Origin: Pseudomonas sp. FP2309 | Lineage (GTDB): Bacteria; Pseudomonadota; Gammaproteobacteria; Pseudomonadales; Pseudomonadaceae | Direction: 5' to 3' | Length of the DNA: 64,000 nt | Assembly: GCF_030687575.1 (NCBI RefSeq) | Contig: NZ_CP117439.1 | Location: 4,658,501 to 4,722,500 of the forward strand | Part shown: in pieces, positions 47,361 through 55,921 of the stretch | How positions within the stretch are numbered: position 1 is the first letter of the stretch | Layout: every line of letters begins with the position of its first letter | Notes under the pieces: model-generated | What the model was told of the DNA's origin: nothing | Databases searched by the model: none | Seen by the model: the letters and a program-made list of their open reading frames with translations, nothing else | Program-made: the position numbers and the translations under genes

Positions 47361-47705
47361 ATGTCCACGCCCATCACCGTACTGCGCGACACCCATCCCC
47401 TGCCGGTCCTGGATGCCTGCAAATGGGAAAAACTCGAGGGCGACCCTCACACCGTCAACCTCAACGCCTACACCAGCGAAGACGGCAGCAAGATCATGGG
47501 CACCTGGATCTGCACCCCGGGCAAGTGGTACGTGGACTATGTGAAATGGGAGTACTGCCACTTCCAGGAAGGCTACTGCATCATCACCCCCGAAGGGATG
47601 GCGCCGATCCACCTGCGGGCTGGAGATATCTTTGTGGTGGAGCCAGGGATGAAGGGGACGTGGGAAGTGGTCGAGACTGTGCGTAAGTATTTTGTGTTTG
47701 CTTGA
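47361..47705 (+). CDS. cupin domain protein (DUF861 type)
   Basis: A 114-residue single-domain cupin with DGSKIMGTWICTPGKWYVDY, the central YCHFQEGYCIITPEGM, and GDIFVVEPGMKGTWEVVETVRKYFVF, the pattern of the cupin_3/DUF861 group (ureidoglycolate-hydrolase-like). Metal-ligand histidines are fewer than in classic cupins. CGGAGG precedes the ATG at 47361. It is divergent from kynB across 252 bp, so it may respond to the same regulator; its role in tryptophan catabolism is conjecture. Confidence 0.85.
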   Translation: MSTPITVLRDTHPLPVLDACKWEKLEGDPHTVNLNAYTSEDGSKIMGTWICTPGKWYVDYVKWEYCHFQEGYCIITPEGMAPIHLRAGDIFVVEPGMKGTWEVVETVRKYFVFA

Positions 47706-47727
47706 AGCCTTGGCTGAACCGGCTAGC

Positions 47728-47755
47728 TGTGGCGAGCGGGCTTGCCCCGCTCACC
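47728..47755. repeat. REP-like core
   Basis: TGTGGCGAGCGGGCTTGCCC followed by CGCTCACC is a single REP-type palindrome between the convergent cupin and mmsB genes. Confidence 0.55.
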
Positions 47756-47762
47756 AGAACCC

Positions 47763-48650
47763 TTATTTGGGCTTGCGATAGCTGTTGATGATCGCCGAGA
47801 AATCTTTGCCGCCTTCCCCCCGCTGACTCATCGATTGATACAACTGCTGGGCCACCGCGCCCAGAATCACCGGCTGCTTCGCCTGGCGAGCCGCTTCGGT
47901 GGCCAGGCCCAGATCCTTGAGCATCAGGTCGGCGCCGAAACCACCGGTATAGCCACGCGACGACGGCGCGGTTTCGATCACCCCCGGCCATGGGTTGTAG
48001 GTGTCGGAACTCCAGCAACGCCCGGTGGAGCTGTTGATAATGCCAGCCAGCACTTGGGTGTCGATCCCCAGCGCATCGCCCAGGGCCATGGCTTCGCTGA
48101 CGCCAACCATGCTGATGCCCAGCAGCAAGTTGTTGCAGATCTTGGCGATTTGCCCGGTACCGACATCACCGCAGTGCACGATGTTGCGACCCATCTGTGC
48201 CAGCACCGGTTGCAGGGTGGCGAACAGTTGCGCGGTAGCGCCGACCATAAAGGTCAGGGTCCCGGCTTGCGCACCACCGGTGCCGCCGGACACCGGCGCG
48301 TCTGCCATCACCACGCCGTGCCGGGCTGCCGCCGCGGCCACATCGCGGGCGGTCTGCGGGTCGATGGTGCTGCAATCCACCGCGGGCACGCCTTTACCAA
48401 TGCCAGCCAGCACGCCGTCTTCATTGAGCCATACGCTGCGCACATGGGCGGCGGCGGGCAGCATGGTAATCACCAGTTCAGCGCCGTGGGCCGCATCGCG
48501 CGGTGAGTCGCTGATGCTGCCGCCGAGTTCGGCCAGTTCCTTGAGCACCGTCTGGTTCAGGTCAAACAGGTTCAGCGCGTGGCCAGCCTTAATCAGGTTG
48601 CGGGCCATGGGCGCACCCATGTTGCCCAGGCCGATAAATGCAATCTTCAT
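47763..48650 (-). CDS. mmsB: 3-hydroxyisobutyrate dehydrogenase
   Basis: A 295-residue beta-hydroxyacid dehydrogenase of valine degradation, oxidising 3-hydroxyisobutyrate to methylmalonate semialdehyde with NAD. FIGLGNMGAPMARNL (residues 5-19) is the Rossmann/signature segment, DAPVSGGTGGAQAGTL the substrate loop, and the catalytic lysine lies in GQIAKICNNLLLG. It starts 15 bp after mmsA, giving the usual mmsA-mmsB operon. Confidence 0.95.
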   Translation of the reverse strand: MKIAFIGLGNMGAPMARNLIKAGHALNLFDLNQTVLKELAELGGSISDSPRDAAHGAELVITMLPAAAHVRSVWLNEDGVLAGIGKGVPAVDCSTIDPQTARDVAAAAARHGVVMADAPVSGGTGGAQAGTLTFMVGATAQLFATLQPVLAQMGRNIVHCGDVGTGQIAKICNNLLLGISMVGVSEAMALGDALGIDTQVLAGIINSSTGRCWSSDTYNPWPGVIETAPSSRGYTGGFGADLMLKDLGLATEAARQAKQPVILGAVAQQLYQSMSQRGEGGKDFSAIINSYRKPK

Positions 48651-48665
48651 GGTCGTCTCCCGGAA

Positions 48666-50183
48666 TCAGCGCAGGTTGATGGTGGTGTTGACGCCATCGT
48701 TGACCGTGTCGTCATCGAACCAGCGGCTGGTGACGGTTTTGGTCTGGGTGTAGAACTGCACCACTTGCTTGCCGTAAGGGCCCAGGTCGCCGAGCTTGGA
48801 CCCGCGGGAACCGGTGAAGCTGAAGAACGGGACCGGCACCGGAATCGGGATGTTGATCCCGACCTGGCCCACATCGATCTCGCTCTGGAACTTGCGCGCC
48901 GCCGCCCCGCTCTGGGTGAACAGGCCGGTGCCGTTGCCGAATGGGTTGGCGTTGACCAGCGCGATGGCCTCATCGAGGGTGTCGACTTCCAGCACCACCA
49001 GCACCGGGCCGAAGATTTCCTGGGTATAGATCTGCATGTCAGTGGTCACGCCGGAGAACAGGGTCGGGCCGACGAAGTTACCTTGCTCGAAGCCCGGCAC
49101 CTTGATGTCGCGGCCGTCCAGTTCCAGTTTGGCGCCTTCTTTCACGCCGCTTTCGATCAGCTCCAGGATGCGGGCCTTGGCGCGCTTGGAGATGACCGGG
49201 CCGACGTCGGTACCGGCCTCGCTGCCGGCATTGACCTTGAGTTTCAGCGCCAGCGCCTTGAGGTCCGGCAGCCATTGTTTGGCCGCACCCACCAGCACCA
49301 CCACCGAGGTGGCCATGCACCGCTGGCCCGCCGCGCCGAAACCGGCGCCGACCAGGGCATTGAGGGTGTGTTCGCGGTTGGCATCGGGCAGCACCACCGC
49401 GTGGTTCTTGGCGCCCATCATCGACTGCACGCGCTTGCCGTGTTTGCCGGCCAGGTCGTAGACGTGCGTGCCGACCGCCGTCGAGCCGACGAAAGACACG
49501 GCCTTGATGTCTTTGTGGGTGCAGAGGGCATCCACCACATCCTTGCCGCCGTGCACCACGTTGAGCACACCGGCCGGGACGCCGGCTTCCAGCGCCAACT
49601 CCACCAGCAACATCGTCGACAACGGATCCTGCTCGGATGGCTTGAGAACAAACGTGTTCCCGCAGGCAATGGCCATCGGGAACATCCACAGCGGGATCAT
49701 CGCCGGGAAGTTGAACGGGGTAATCCCGGCGCACACGCCGATGGGCTGGCGCAGGGTGTAGGTGTCAACGCCACCGGCAACGTTTTCGGCGAACTCGCCC
49801 ATTTGCAGGGTGCCGATGGAGCAGGCGTGCTCCACCACTTCCAGGCCACGGAAAATATCGCCCTCGGCATCGGCGATGGTCTTGCCCTGCTCGGCGCTGA
49901 GGACCACGGCGATGCGTTTGGAATGCTCACGGATCAAGGCCTGCAGCTTGAGCATGATGCGCATGCGTGCACCAATCGGCGTCAGCTTCCAGGTCTGGAA
50001 GGCGCGATGAGCAGCGTCGATGGCGGCGTTGACTTCATCAGCCGTGGCGAACGGGACTTTGGCCAATACTTGCTGGGTGGCCGGGTTGACGATGTCTTGC
50101 CAGTGTGTGGTCTTGGACTCGACCCACTCGCCGTTGATCAGCAATTTGACCGGTTGCACGGAAATTTCGGCAGATGCGTTCAT
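48666..50183 (-). CDS. mmsA: methylmalonate-semialdehyde dehydrogenase (CoA-acylating)
   Basis: A 505-residue ALDH-family enzyme forming propionyl-CoA or acetyl-CoA from methylmalonate or malonate semialdehyde. The nucleophile lies in [14 protein letters not shown], the NAD site in [14 protein letters not shown], and [20 protein letters not shown] is typical of MmsA rather than hydrolytic ALDHs. It is first in mmsA-mmsB and divergent from a LysR regulator across 131 bp. Confidence 0.95.
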   Translation of the reverse strand: MNASAEISVQPVKLLINGEWVESKTTHWQDIVNPATQQVLAKVPFATADEVNAAIDAAHRAFQTWKLTPIGARMRIMLKLQALIREHSKRIAVVLSAEQGKTIADAEGDIFRGLEVVEHACSIGTLQMGEFAENVAGGVDTYTLRQPIGVCAGITPFNFPAMIPLWMFPMAIACGNTFVLKPSEQDPLSTMLLVELALEAGVPAGVLNVVHGGKDVVDALCTHKDIKAVSFVGSTAVGTHVYDLAGKHGKRVQSMMGAKNHAVVLPDANREHTLNALVGAGFGAAGQRCMATSVVVLVGAAKQWLPDLKALALKLKVNAGSEAGTDVGPVISKRAKARILELIESGVKEGAKLELDGRDIKVPGFEQGNFVGPTLFSGVTTDMQIYTQEIFGPVLVVLEVDTLDEAIALVNANPFGNGTGLFTQSGAAARKFQSEIDVGQVGINIPIPVPVPFFSFTGSRGSKLGDLGPYGKQVVQFYTQTKTVTSRWFDDDTVNDGVNTTINLR

Positions 50184-50314
50184 GTGGTCTCCAACTCTTA
50201 TATTTATCTAGAGACAAGGCGCGTGAATCGCCTTGAAGAATGAGGCGTTCGGACTGTTTTTGGAGTATAGATGTGCAAATCTCTAATAAGAACGCACATA
50301 AAAGCCGGTCCAAT

Positions 50315-51262
50315 ATGCAAAAAAACATCACGTCACTGGGCTCCCTGAACTGGGATGACCTGAAGTTTTTCCTCGAGGTGGCCCGCACCCGCAAGGCCAG
50401 CGTCGCCGCCAAGCGCCTGGCGGTGGACTACACCACCGTGTCGCGGCGCATCAGCTCACTGGAAGTGTCGCTCGGCACGTTGCTGTTCGAAAAATCCCGG
50501 ACCAACGGCTTTGTGCTCACCCCGGAAGGCCAGCGTCTGCTGGGCTACGCCGAGTCCATCGAAAGCACCCTGCACATGGCCTGCGAACAAGTCTCCGGCT
50601 CCGGTGTGGCGCTGTCCGGGCACGTGCGCATGGGCTGCACCGAAGGCTTCGGCAGCTTCTTTGTCACCCCGCAACTGAGTCACTTCGTCGACACCTACCC
50701 GGCCATCTCGGTGGATATCCTGCCCCTGCCCCACTTCATCAGCCTGTCCAAGCGCGAGGCCGACATCGTCATCGCTCTGGAACGTCCGGAACACGGCCCC
50801 TACGTGTGCTGCAAACTGTGCGACTACAAACTGCAGCTATACGCCACCCAGGACTACCTCGACCAACACCCGCCGATCCGCAAACCGGCGGATTTGGCCG
50901 AGCATCCGTTTATCAGTTATGTCGATGACCTGGCGTTCAGCTCGGAGCTGCTGTACCTGGCCAATGTAGTGCCCGGCGCCAGCGCGAGTTTGCGCAGTAC
51001 CAGCGTGATTGCGCAGTACGTGGCGGCGCAGCAAGGCCGGTCGATGGCGATACTGCCGTGCTTTTTGGCGGCGCAGGACCCGCGCTTGCTGCCGGTGCTG
51101 GGGGAGCAGATCGCGCTTACGCGGCAGTTTTGGATGTATTGCCGGGAGGACTTGAGGAAGTTGAAGCGCATTACGTTGCTGTGGGATTACATCAGGGAAG
51201 TGACGGAGCAGAACCAGGGGTTATTGATGGGGGAGACGCGGGAGATGAGGTTCGCGGATTAA
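50315..51262 (+). CDS. LysR-family regulator, probable mms regulator
   Basis: A 315-residue LysR protein: HTH in LNWDDLKFFLEVARTRKASVAAKRLAVDYTTVSRRISSLE, whose DYTTVSRRI helix is the form seen in regulators of aldehyde or semialdehyde dehydrogenase genes, followed by GHVRMGCTEGFGSFFVTPQL and the effector domain. Divergent from mmsA, so it probably controls mmsAB; P. aeruginosa uses an AraC-type MmsR instead. The start at 50315 is chosen because family similarity begins there, although no strong ribosome-binding site precedes it; an in-frame ATG at 50240 is the alternative. Confidence 0.88.
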   Translation: MQKNITSLGSLNWDDLKFFLEVARTRKASVAAKRLAVDYTTVSRRISSLEVSLGTLLFEKSRTNGFVLTPEGQRLLGYAESIESTLHMACEQVSGSGVALSGHVRMGCTEGFGSFFVTPQLSHFVDTYPAISVDILPLPHFISLSKREADIVIALERPEHGPYVCCKLCDYKLQLYATQDYLDQHPPIRKPADLAEHPFISYVDDLAFSSELLYLANVVPGASASLRSTSVIAQYVAAQQGRSMAILPCFLAAQDPRLLPVLGEQIALTRQFWMYCREDLRKLKRITLLWDYIREVTEQNQGLLMGETREMRFAD

Positions 51263-51328
51263 AGGGCCATCAACGATGACGCTTGACGCTGGCGCCGAGC
51301 GCTTCAACAAACACACCGCGCAATAAAC

Positions 51329-51356
51329 GTGGAAGCGGGCTTGCCCGGCTCCCACA
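51329..51356. repeat. REP-like core
   Basis: GTGGAAGCGGGCTTGCCCGG followed by CTCCCACA is a single REP-type palindrome between the convergent LysR gene and awsO. Confidence 0.6.
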
Positions 51357-51393
51357 GGTGGAGTGCGTTTGAGCGTTGGAAAGGCGCGCCCGC

Positions 51394-51885
51394 TCAGTCT
51401 GCGATCACCACAATCGACACCCGCCGATTTTCCGTACGCCCCGCCGCCGTGTCGTTGGACGCCACCGGCTGGCTGCTGCCAAGGCCGCGCAGTTGGATGT
51501 TCTCTTCTTTCATACCAACCCCTGTCAACACCGTGGCCACGCTCTTGGCGCGGCGCTGGGACAGTTGTTCGTTGTAGGTTTCTTTGCCGGAGGTGTCGGT
51601 GTGGCCGTCGATGCGCACGCGTTCGATGCCCACGCCCAGCAGAGCTTTCCCAATGCGTTGGACGATGTCGGTGCTGGGTTGGTTGAGGGCTTCGACGTCG
51701 CTGCCAAACAGCACTTTGCCCGACAACCCGAATGCCCAGCCTTCGTCGGTGAGTTCAAAGCCTTGTTGTTTGAGAACCGCCACCTGCGCCGCGGTCAGGC
51801 CGTTGGGGGGCGGTGTATGGCAGCCGCCGAGGGCCAGCAGTGCCACCAATAACGTGAAAAACATAACGCGTGCGGTCGAAAACAA
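51394..51885 (-). CDS. awsO: OmpA-domain outer-membrane lipoprotein AwsO/YfiB
   Basis: A 163-residue lipoprotein with lipobox ALGGC and a C-terminal OmpA/Pal peptidoglycan-binding domain (VLFGSDVEALN, RVRIDGHTDTSGKETYNEQLSQRRA, GLGSSQPVASN, GRTENRRVSI). The sequence closely follows P. aeruginosa YfiB, including LTAAQVAVLKQQGFELTDEG. A TTG start at 51885 is chosen: AGGAG lies 8 bp upstream, it gives an Arg before the hydrophobic core, and it is 4 bp after the awsR stop. An ATG at 51864 would leave the signal peptide without a basic start. YfiB relieves YfiN by sequestering YfiR. Confidence 0.9.
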   Translation of the reverse strand: MFSTARVMFFTLLVALLALGGCHTPPPNGLTAAQVAVLKQQGFELTDEGWAFGLSGKVLFGSDVEALNQPSTDIVQRIGKALLGVGIERVRIDGHTDTSGKETYNEQLSQRRAKSVATVLTGVGMKEENIQLRGLGSSQPVASNDTAAGRTENRRVSIVVIAD

Positions 51886-51889
51886 GGGA

Positions 51890-53152
51890 TCAACTCCTGT
51901 GTTGAAGATTGACAGCAGAGTGCTCCGACTCTGCCGTTTGCTGGCCGCGCTGGGAAACCCGTTTGGCCTGGTACATCGCCGCGTCAGCGGCATTGAGTAA
52001 GGTGCTGGGGGTGGCACCATGATCGGGATAGATGGCAATGCCGATGCTGAGTGAGGTCAGTACCTGGGTGTTGCCGGGCACGGTGATCGGCAAGTCCATG
52101 CTGGCGATGATTTTGTCGGCAATGCGCTGCGCGTCTTCGACCGTGTATAACGGCGCCAGCAGGATGGCGAACTCGTCACCGCCCAGGCGCGCTACCAAGT
52201 CGTCGTCACGCAGTTGCGCGCGCACACGGTCGGCAACGGCCACCAACACCGCATCGCCGGCGGCGTGGCCGAAGTTGTCGTTGATGTCCTTGAAGCGGTC
52301 GCTGTCGAGGAACAGCACCGCCACTTTCTCATCGACCTTGGCCGCGCTGCGTAGCGCACGGATCAACCGGCCCTCGAAGAACGCACGGTTGGGCAGGCCG
52401 GTGAGGCTGTCGTGGTTGGCTTGGTGGGCCAGGGTCTCGTTTTCGCTTTGCAGGCGGTTTTGCCAGGCTTCCATTTCGCCAAGCAAGGCATTGAAGTCGC
52501 TGCCCAGGCTGTCGAGTTCGGCGATGCGTGCCGGTGGCACGCGGCGGTCGAAATCGCGTTCGCTGCGGGCGGCGTGGGCCACGGCGGCAAGGCTTTGCAG
52601 CGGCTCAGTGATGCCGCGTAACAGACGGCGCGCCAGGTGCAGAGCCACCCAGGCGCTGACGGCGGTGCAGACCAGGATGCCCGCCAGGCCGCTGAGCAAA
52701 AAGCGCAATAAGCTGCCACCGTGCCCGGTCAAATGGATACTGCCGATGGTGCGGCCCTGGTGCAGGATCGGCTGGTTGATGGGCTGCTCCAGCAGAGTAT
52801 GTGCGAGTGCCAGTTCCACCCTTGAGAGCATGTCGTTTTCCGGGCGCTCCCAGTTCGCCAGCAACTGGCCAGTGGCATTGAACACTTGGGCTTCGGCCAC
52901 CTCTTCGGTGGAGGCAATCAGGCTCAACGCTTCGGTGGCCGCCGCGCGGTCGTTGAACACCACCGCCGCTTCCACCGTGTAGTTGATGGAACGCGCAATC
53001 AGGTGCAGGTTGTGTTCGGCGTAGACCCGCAGCGCCAGAACGCCCAGCAGGGTCAGCGAGACACTGGCCAGCGTCACCGCCAACAACGCCAGGATCAGGT
53101 GTCCGCGACCGATGACGGAGCGCAGGGTCGGTCGTACCGTGACCGCTGTCAT
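51890..53152 (-). CDS. awsR: membrane diguanylate cyclase AwsR/YfiN
   Basis: A 420-residue inner-membrane c-di-GMP synthase: TM1 at about residues 19-43, a periplasmic region to about 150 (VYAEHNLHLIARSINYTVEAAVVFND), TM2 (FLLSGLAGILVCTAVSAWVAL), HAMP and a GGDEF domain. The active-site GGDEF is intact near residue 320, and an RDDD inhibitory (RxxD) I-site lies five residues before it, so product feedback is expected. Its start overlaps the awsX stop (ATGA). Equivalent to YfiN/TpbB of P. aeruginosa and AwsR of P. fluorescens SBW25, where mutations give wrinkly-spreader colonies. Confidence 0.93.
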   Translation of the reverse strand: MTAVTVRPTLRSVIGRGHLILALLAVTLASVSLTLLGVLALRVYAEHNLHLIARSINYTVEAAVVFNDRAAATEALSLIASTEEVAEAQVFNATGQLLANWERPENDMLSRVELALAHTLLEQPINQPILHQGRTIGSIHLTGHGGSLLRFLLSGLAGILVCTAVSAWVALHLARRLLRGITEPLQSLAAVAHAARSERDFDRRVPPARIAELDSLGSDFNALLGEMEAWQNRLQSENETLAHQANHDSLTGLPNRAFFEGRLIRALRSAAKVDEKVAVLFLDSDRFKDINDNFGHAAGDAVLVAVADRVRAQLRDDDLVARLGGDEFAILLAPLYTVEDAQRIADKIIASMDLPITVPGNTQVLTSLSIGIAIYPDHGATPSTLLNAADAAMYQAKRVSQRGQQTAESEHSAVNLQHRS

Positions 53153-53715
53153 GAATCAGGCGCTCGACGGCGGGATAATTGCAGCACGCTCGGGTGAATC
53201 CGCACGCCGCTGCGCGCCACCGAGTCGAGGTTGACCTCGAACGACACTTGCTCATCGCTTACCCGCAGACAGAACAGACTGCCCACCGTGCACTGGTCGC
53301 CGCCTTCGCTGATGCTGAGCACCGGGTGGCCGATCAACGAGGTGAACAACCGAGTGCGTTCGTCAGCACTGAGTTTGCCGATGTACACGGCGTCGCAGGC
53401 GTTGACGACATCGGAATGGTCGGCCAACAGGCGCCGCACGACCACCGGACGGCCGGTGGCCTGGGTGGTGCCTTTGATCAGGTCGTCGGTGTATTGGGTC
53501 GGGCCGACGATGCACAGGCGCAGTTGCGCAGGTTCCACCGGCCAGCGGGCATAACTGAGGATGCCGAGTACCACTTGGGTGACCGCCTGGGCGCGCTGAT
53601 CCGCAGGGCCGGGTACCTCGGCAAATACACGGGGCGCCAGCAGGCAGAGAACCGCCACCAGCAGCATCCGTCTCCAGCTCAAACTACGCTCGGTGGGCGA
53701 GACAGCCACGTTCAT
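53149..53715 (-). CDS. awsX: periplasmic repressor AwsX/YfiR
   Basis: A 188-residue DUF4154 protein with a signal peptide (cleavage after VFA, about residue 32). Four Cys at 68, 107, 142 and 149 match the spacing of the two disulfides of YfiR (71-110, 145-152), a redox-sensitive feature. It binds the periplasmic part of the cyclase and keeps it inactive. First gene of the awsX-awsR-awsO operon. Confidence 0.93.
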   Translation of the reverse strand: MNVAVSPTERSLSWRRMLLVAVLCLLAPRVFAEVPGPADQRAQAVTQVVLGILSYARWPVEPAQLRLCIVGPTQYTDDLIKGTTQATGRPVVVRRLLADHSDVVNACDAVYIGKLSADERTRLFTSLIGHPVLSISEGGDQCTVGSLFCLRVSDEQVSFEVNLDSVARSGVRIHPSVLQLSRRRAPDS

Positions 53716-53851
53716 GCAGCGATTCTCTTCGATCTAAATGATGCCGCAACGATAGCACACGGCACGAAAGCCCCGTGAGGCGCCGCCTCGAAGTGACCTG
53801 CTATTTTTTCAGAAACCCCTGACAACTCAATCAGAAATATTAAATGATCGC

Positions 53852-55921
53852 TTAGTCAGCTTTTTCTGGCTCATGGCCCAGTTCCAGCATCAGTCCGCTC
53901 AAGCGCTTGACCTTGCGCCGCACCGCCTCCTCGAACACGCCACCGCGGGGTTCGATCAGGCTGAACCAGCGCTTGGCGCGGGTGATGCCGGTGTAGATCA
54001 GCTCTTTGGTCAGCACCGGGTTCAAAGCGTCCGGCAGGATCAGCGCCGTGTGGGTGAACTCCGAGCCCTGGGACTTGTGCACGGTCATGGCGTACACGGT
54101 TTCCACGTCGTTGAGACGGCTTGGCAGCACAAATCGTACGCCGCCCTGCCCGTCGTTACGTGGGAAAGCCACACGCAGGACCCCAGGGCCACCATCGCTT
54201 TCGGGCAATTTGAGGGCGATGCCGATATCACCGTTCATCAGGCCCAGGCCGTAATCATTGCGCGTCATCAGCACCGGACGACCTTCATACCATTGCTCAT
54301 CGCCCTCGATCAGCCGCACTTTGCGTAACGCTGCGGTGATACGCAGGTTCAGCCCCTCAACACCCCACGGACCTTTACGCACGGCGCAGAGCAGTTGGAA
54401 GGCGTCGAAGGCTTGCAGCAGCTGTTGCGCCCAGTGGGTCCAGGCCACGTCGTCACGCGGTGTGTTAAAGGCCGGACGCGCGCTGTGCAGCAGGTCGAGG
54501 TAGTAGCGATAGCCCTGGGCGCCTTCACCCTGCCCGTCCAAGACCAGCCGTTCAAGGGCGTGGTCGTGCTCACCCTTGAGGCTGACGCAGAACAAATCGC
54601 CATGACTGCGCGCTGCCAGCAGTTTGCGAGCCTCTTCGGCATTCTGCTGGTTGACCCACCGCGCCAGTTGACCAATACCGCTGCCTTCGCCGAAACGACG
54701 CGAGTAACGCAACATCACCACTTGCTGGGCCAGGGGATGGCTGCCGTCGAGGTCCTCCAGCAGGCCGCTGGTGCTGAGGTCTTCACCGCTGACGGCTTGC
54801 AGCCATTGGCGGGTGTCGGCGCTGTACCAGCCGGCTTCGGCGTCGCGGCATAGATCGCCGAGCACGGCGCCCGCCTCGACCGAGGCAAGCTGGTCCTTGT
54901 CCCCCAGCAACACCAGGCGCGCATGGGGCGGCAACGCATCCAGCAGGCTGGCCATCATCTCCAGGTCGATCATCGAGGCTTCGTCCACCACCAGCACATC
55001 CAACGGCAGCGGGTTGCCCAGGTGATGACGGAAGTGCCGGGTGCCCGGCCGACTGCCCAGCAAGCGGTGAACCGTGGTGACCTGGGTCGGGATCTTTTCC
55101 TTCACGCTTTGCGGCACATTCAGCGACAGCACTTGCTGGCTGATGGACTCGGTCAAGCGTGCGGCGGCTTTACCGGTAGGAGCTGCCAGGCGAATGCGCA
55201 ACGGGTTGCCGTTTTCCACCGCCGGCGCCTGCAACAGTGCGAGCAGCCGCACCACGGTGGTGGTCTTGCCGGTGCCGGGGCCGCCGGTGACGATACTGAA
55301 AGCGCCTCGGGTGGCCAGGGCACACGCGAGCTTTTGCCAGTCGATCACGCCGTCGGGCGCCGGTTGGTCAAACAGACCGTTCAAGCGCTGGGGCAAGTCG
55401 AAGGCGACGGTTTCCTGGGTCGCCAGGCGCAGGCGCAGCGCCGTGTCGATGCGCCGCTCGTAGGTCCAGTAACGGCGCAGGTACAGGCGTTTGCCGGATA
55501 ACACCAAGGGCCGGCTGCGCGCAGACTCGCTGCCATCCACCGCCAGGGCGACCAGTGGACTGGCGGCCAGGGCATGGCACCAGTGGGCGCCGTCGAGACC
55601 AGCCAGCAATTGTGATGGCAGCAGCATTGCGCCGGGTTGCAGATCGCCCTCCGGGGGTAACGACAGGGCAAAGTCCGGCGCCTTGAGGGTTTCGAACAGG
55701 TCCAGGCACACATGCCCGTGGCCCAGTTGGTGGCTGGTCAAGGCCGCGGCCAGCAGCACCAATGGGTCGGCGTGCGGGTCAAGTTCGTGCAGGAAGCCGA
55801 CGAAGGCTTTGTCCAGCGCGCGCAACCAACCGCGATCAACCCAACGCTCGAGCAACTGCACCAGGTCAGCGGCGCGGCTAAGAGGCTCCAGCGCCTCAAG
55901 TGGTAACGGCGACAGGCTCAT
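53852..55921 (-). CDS. recD: exodeoxyribonuclease V subunit alpha
   Basis: A 689-residue SF1B (5'-3') helicase subunit of RecBCD. Walker A is VTGGPGTGKTTTVV, motif II LVVDEASMIDL, motif III LVLLGDKDQLASVEAG, and the C-terminal motifs TVHKSQGSEF and YTGITRAKRWFSL complete the core. The start is the ATG at 55921, overlapping the recB stop (ATGA); an in-frame ATG at 55942 lies inside recB. Last gene of recC-recB-recD. Confidence 0.96.
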   Translation of the reverse strand: MSLSPLPLEALEPLSRAADLVQLLERWVDRGWLRALDKAFVGFLHELDPHADPLVLLAAALTSHQLGHGHVCLDLFETLKAPDFALSLPPEGDLQPGAMLLPSQLLAGLDGAHWCHALAASPLVALAVDGSESARSRPLVLSGKRLYLRRYWTYERRIDTALRLRLATQETVAFDLPQRLNGLFDQPAPDGVIDWQKLACALATRGAFSIVTGGPGTGKTTTVVRLLALLQAPAVENGNPLRIRLAAPTGKAAARLTESISQQVLSLNVPQSVKEKIPTQVTTVHRLLGSRPGTRHFRHHLGNPLPLDVLVVDEASMIDLEMMASLLDALPPHARLVLLGDKDQLASVEAGAVLGDLCRDAEAGWYSADTRQWLQAVSGEDLSTSGLLEDLDGSHPLAQQVVMLRYSRRFGEGSGIGQLARWVNQQNAEEARKLLAARSHGDLFCVSLKGEHDHALERLVLDGQGEGAQGYRYYLDLLHSARPAFNTPRDDVAWTHWAQQLLQAFDAFQLLCAVRKGPWGVEGLNLRITAALRKVRLIEGDEQWYEGRPVLMTRNDYGLGLMNGDIGIALKLPESDGGPGVLRVAFPRNDGQGGVRFVLPSRLNDVETVYAMTVHKSQGSEFTHTALILPDALNPVLTKELIYTGITRAKRWFSLIEPRGGVFEEAVRRKVKRLSGLMLELGHEPEKAD

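Noticed and set aside
48579..50243. 554-residue plus-strand frame opposite mmsA
   Set aside because: Antisense shadow of a clear ALDH-family gene; no recognisable protein features.
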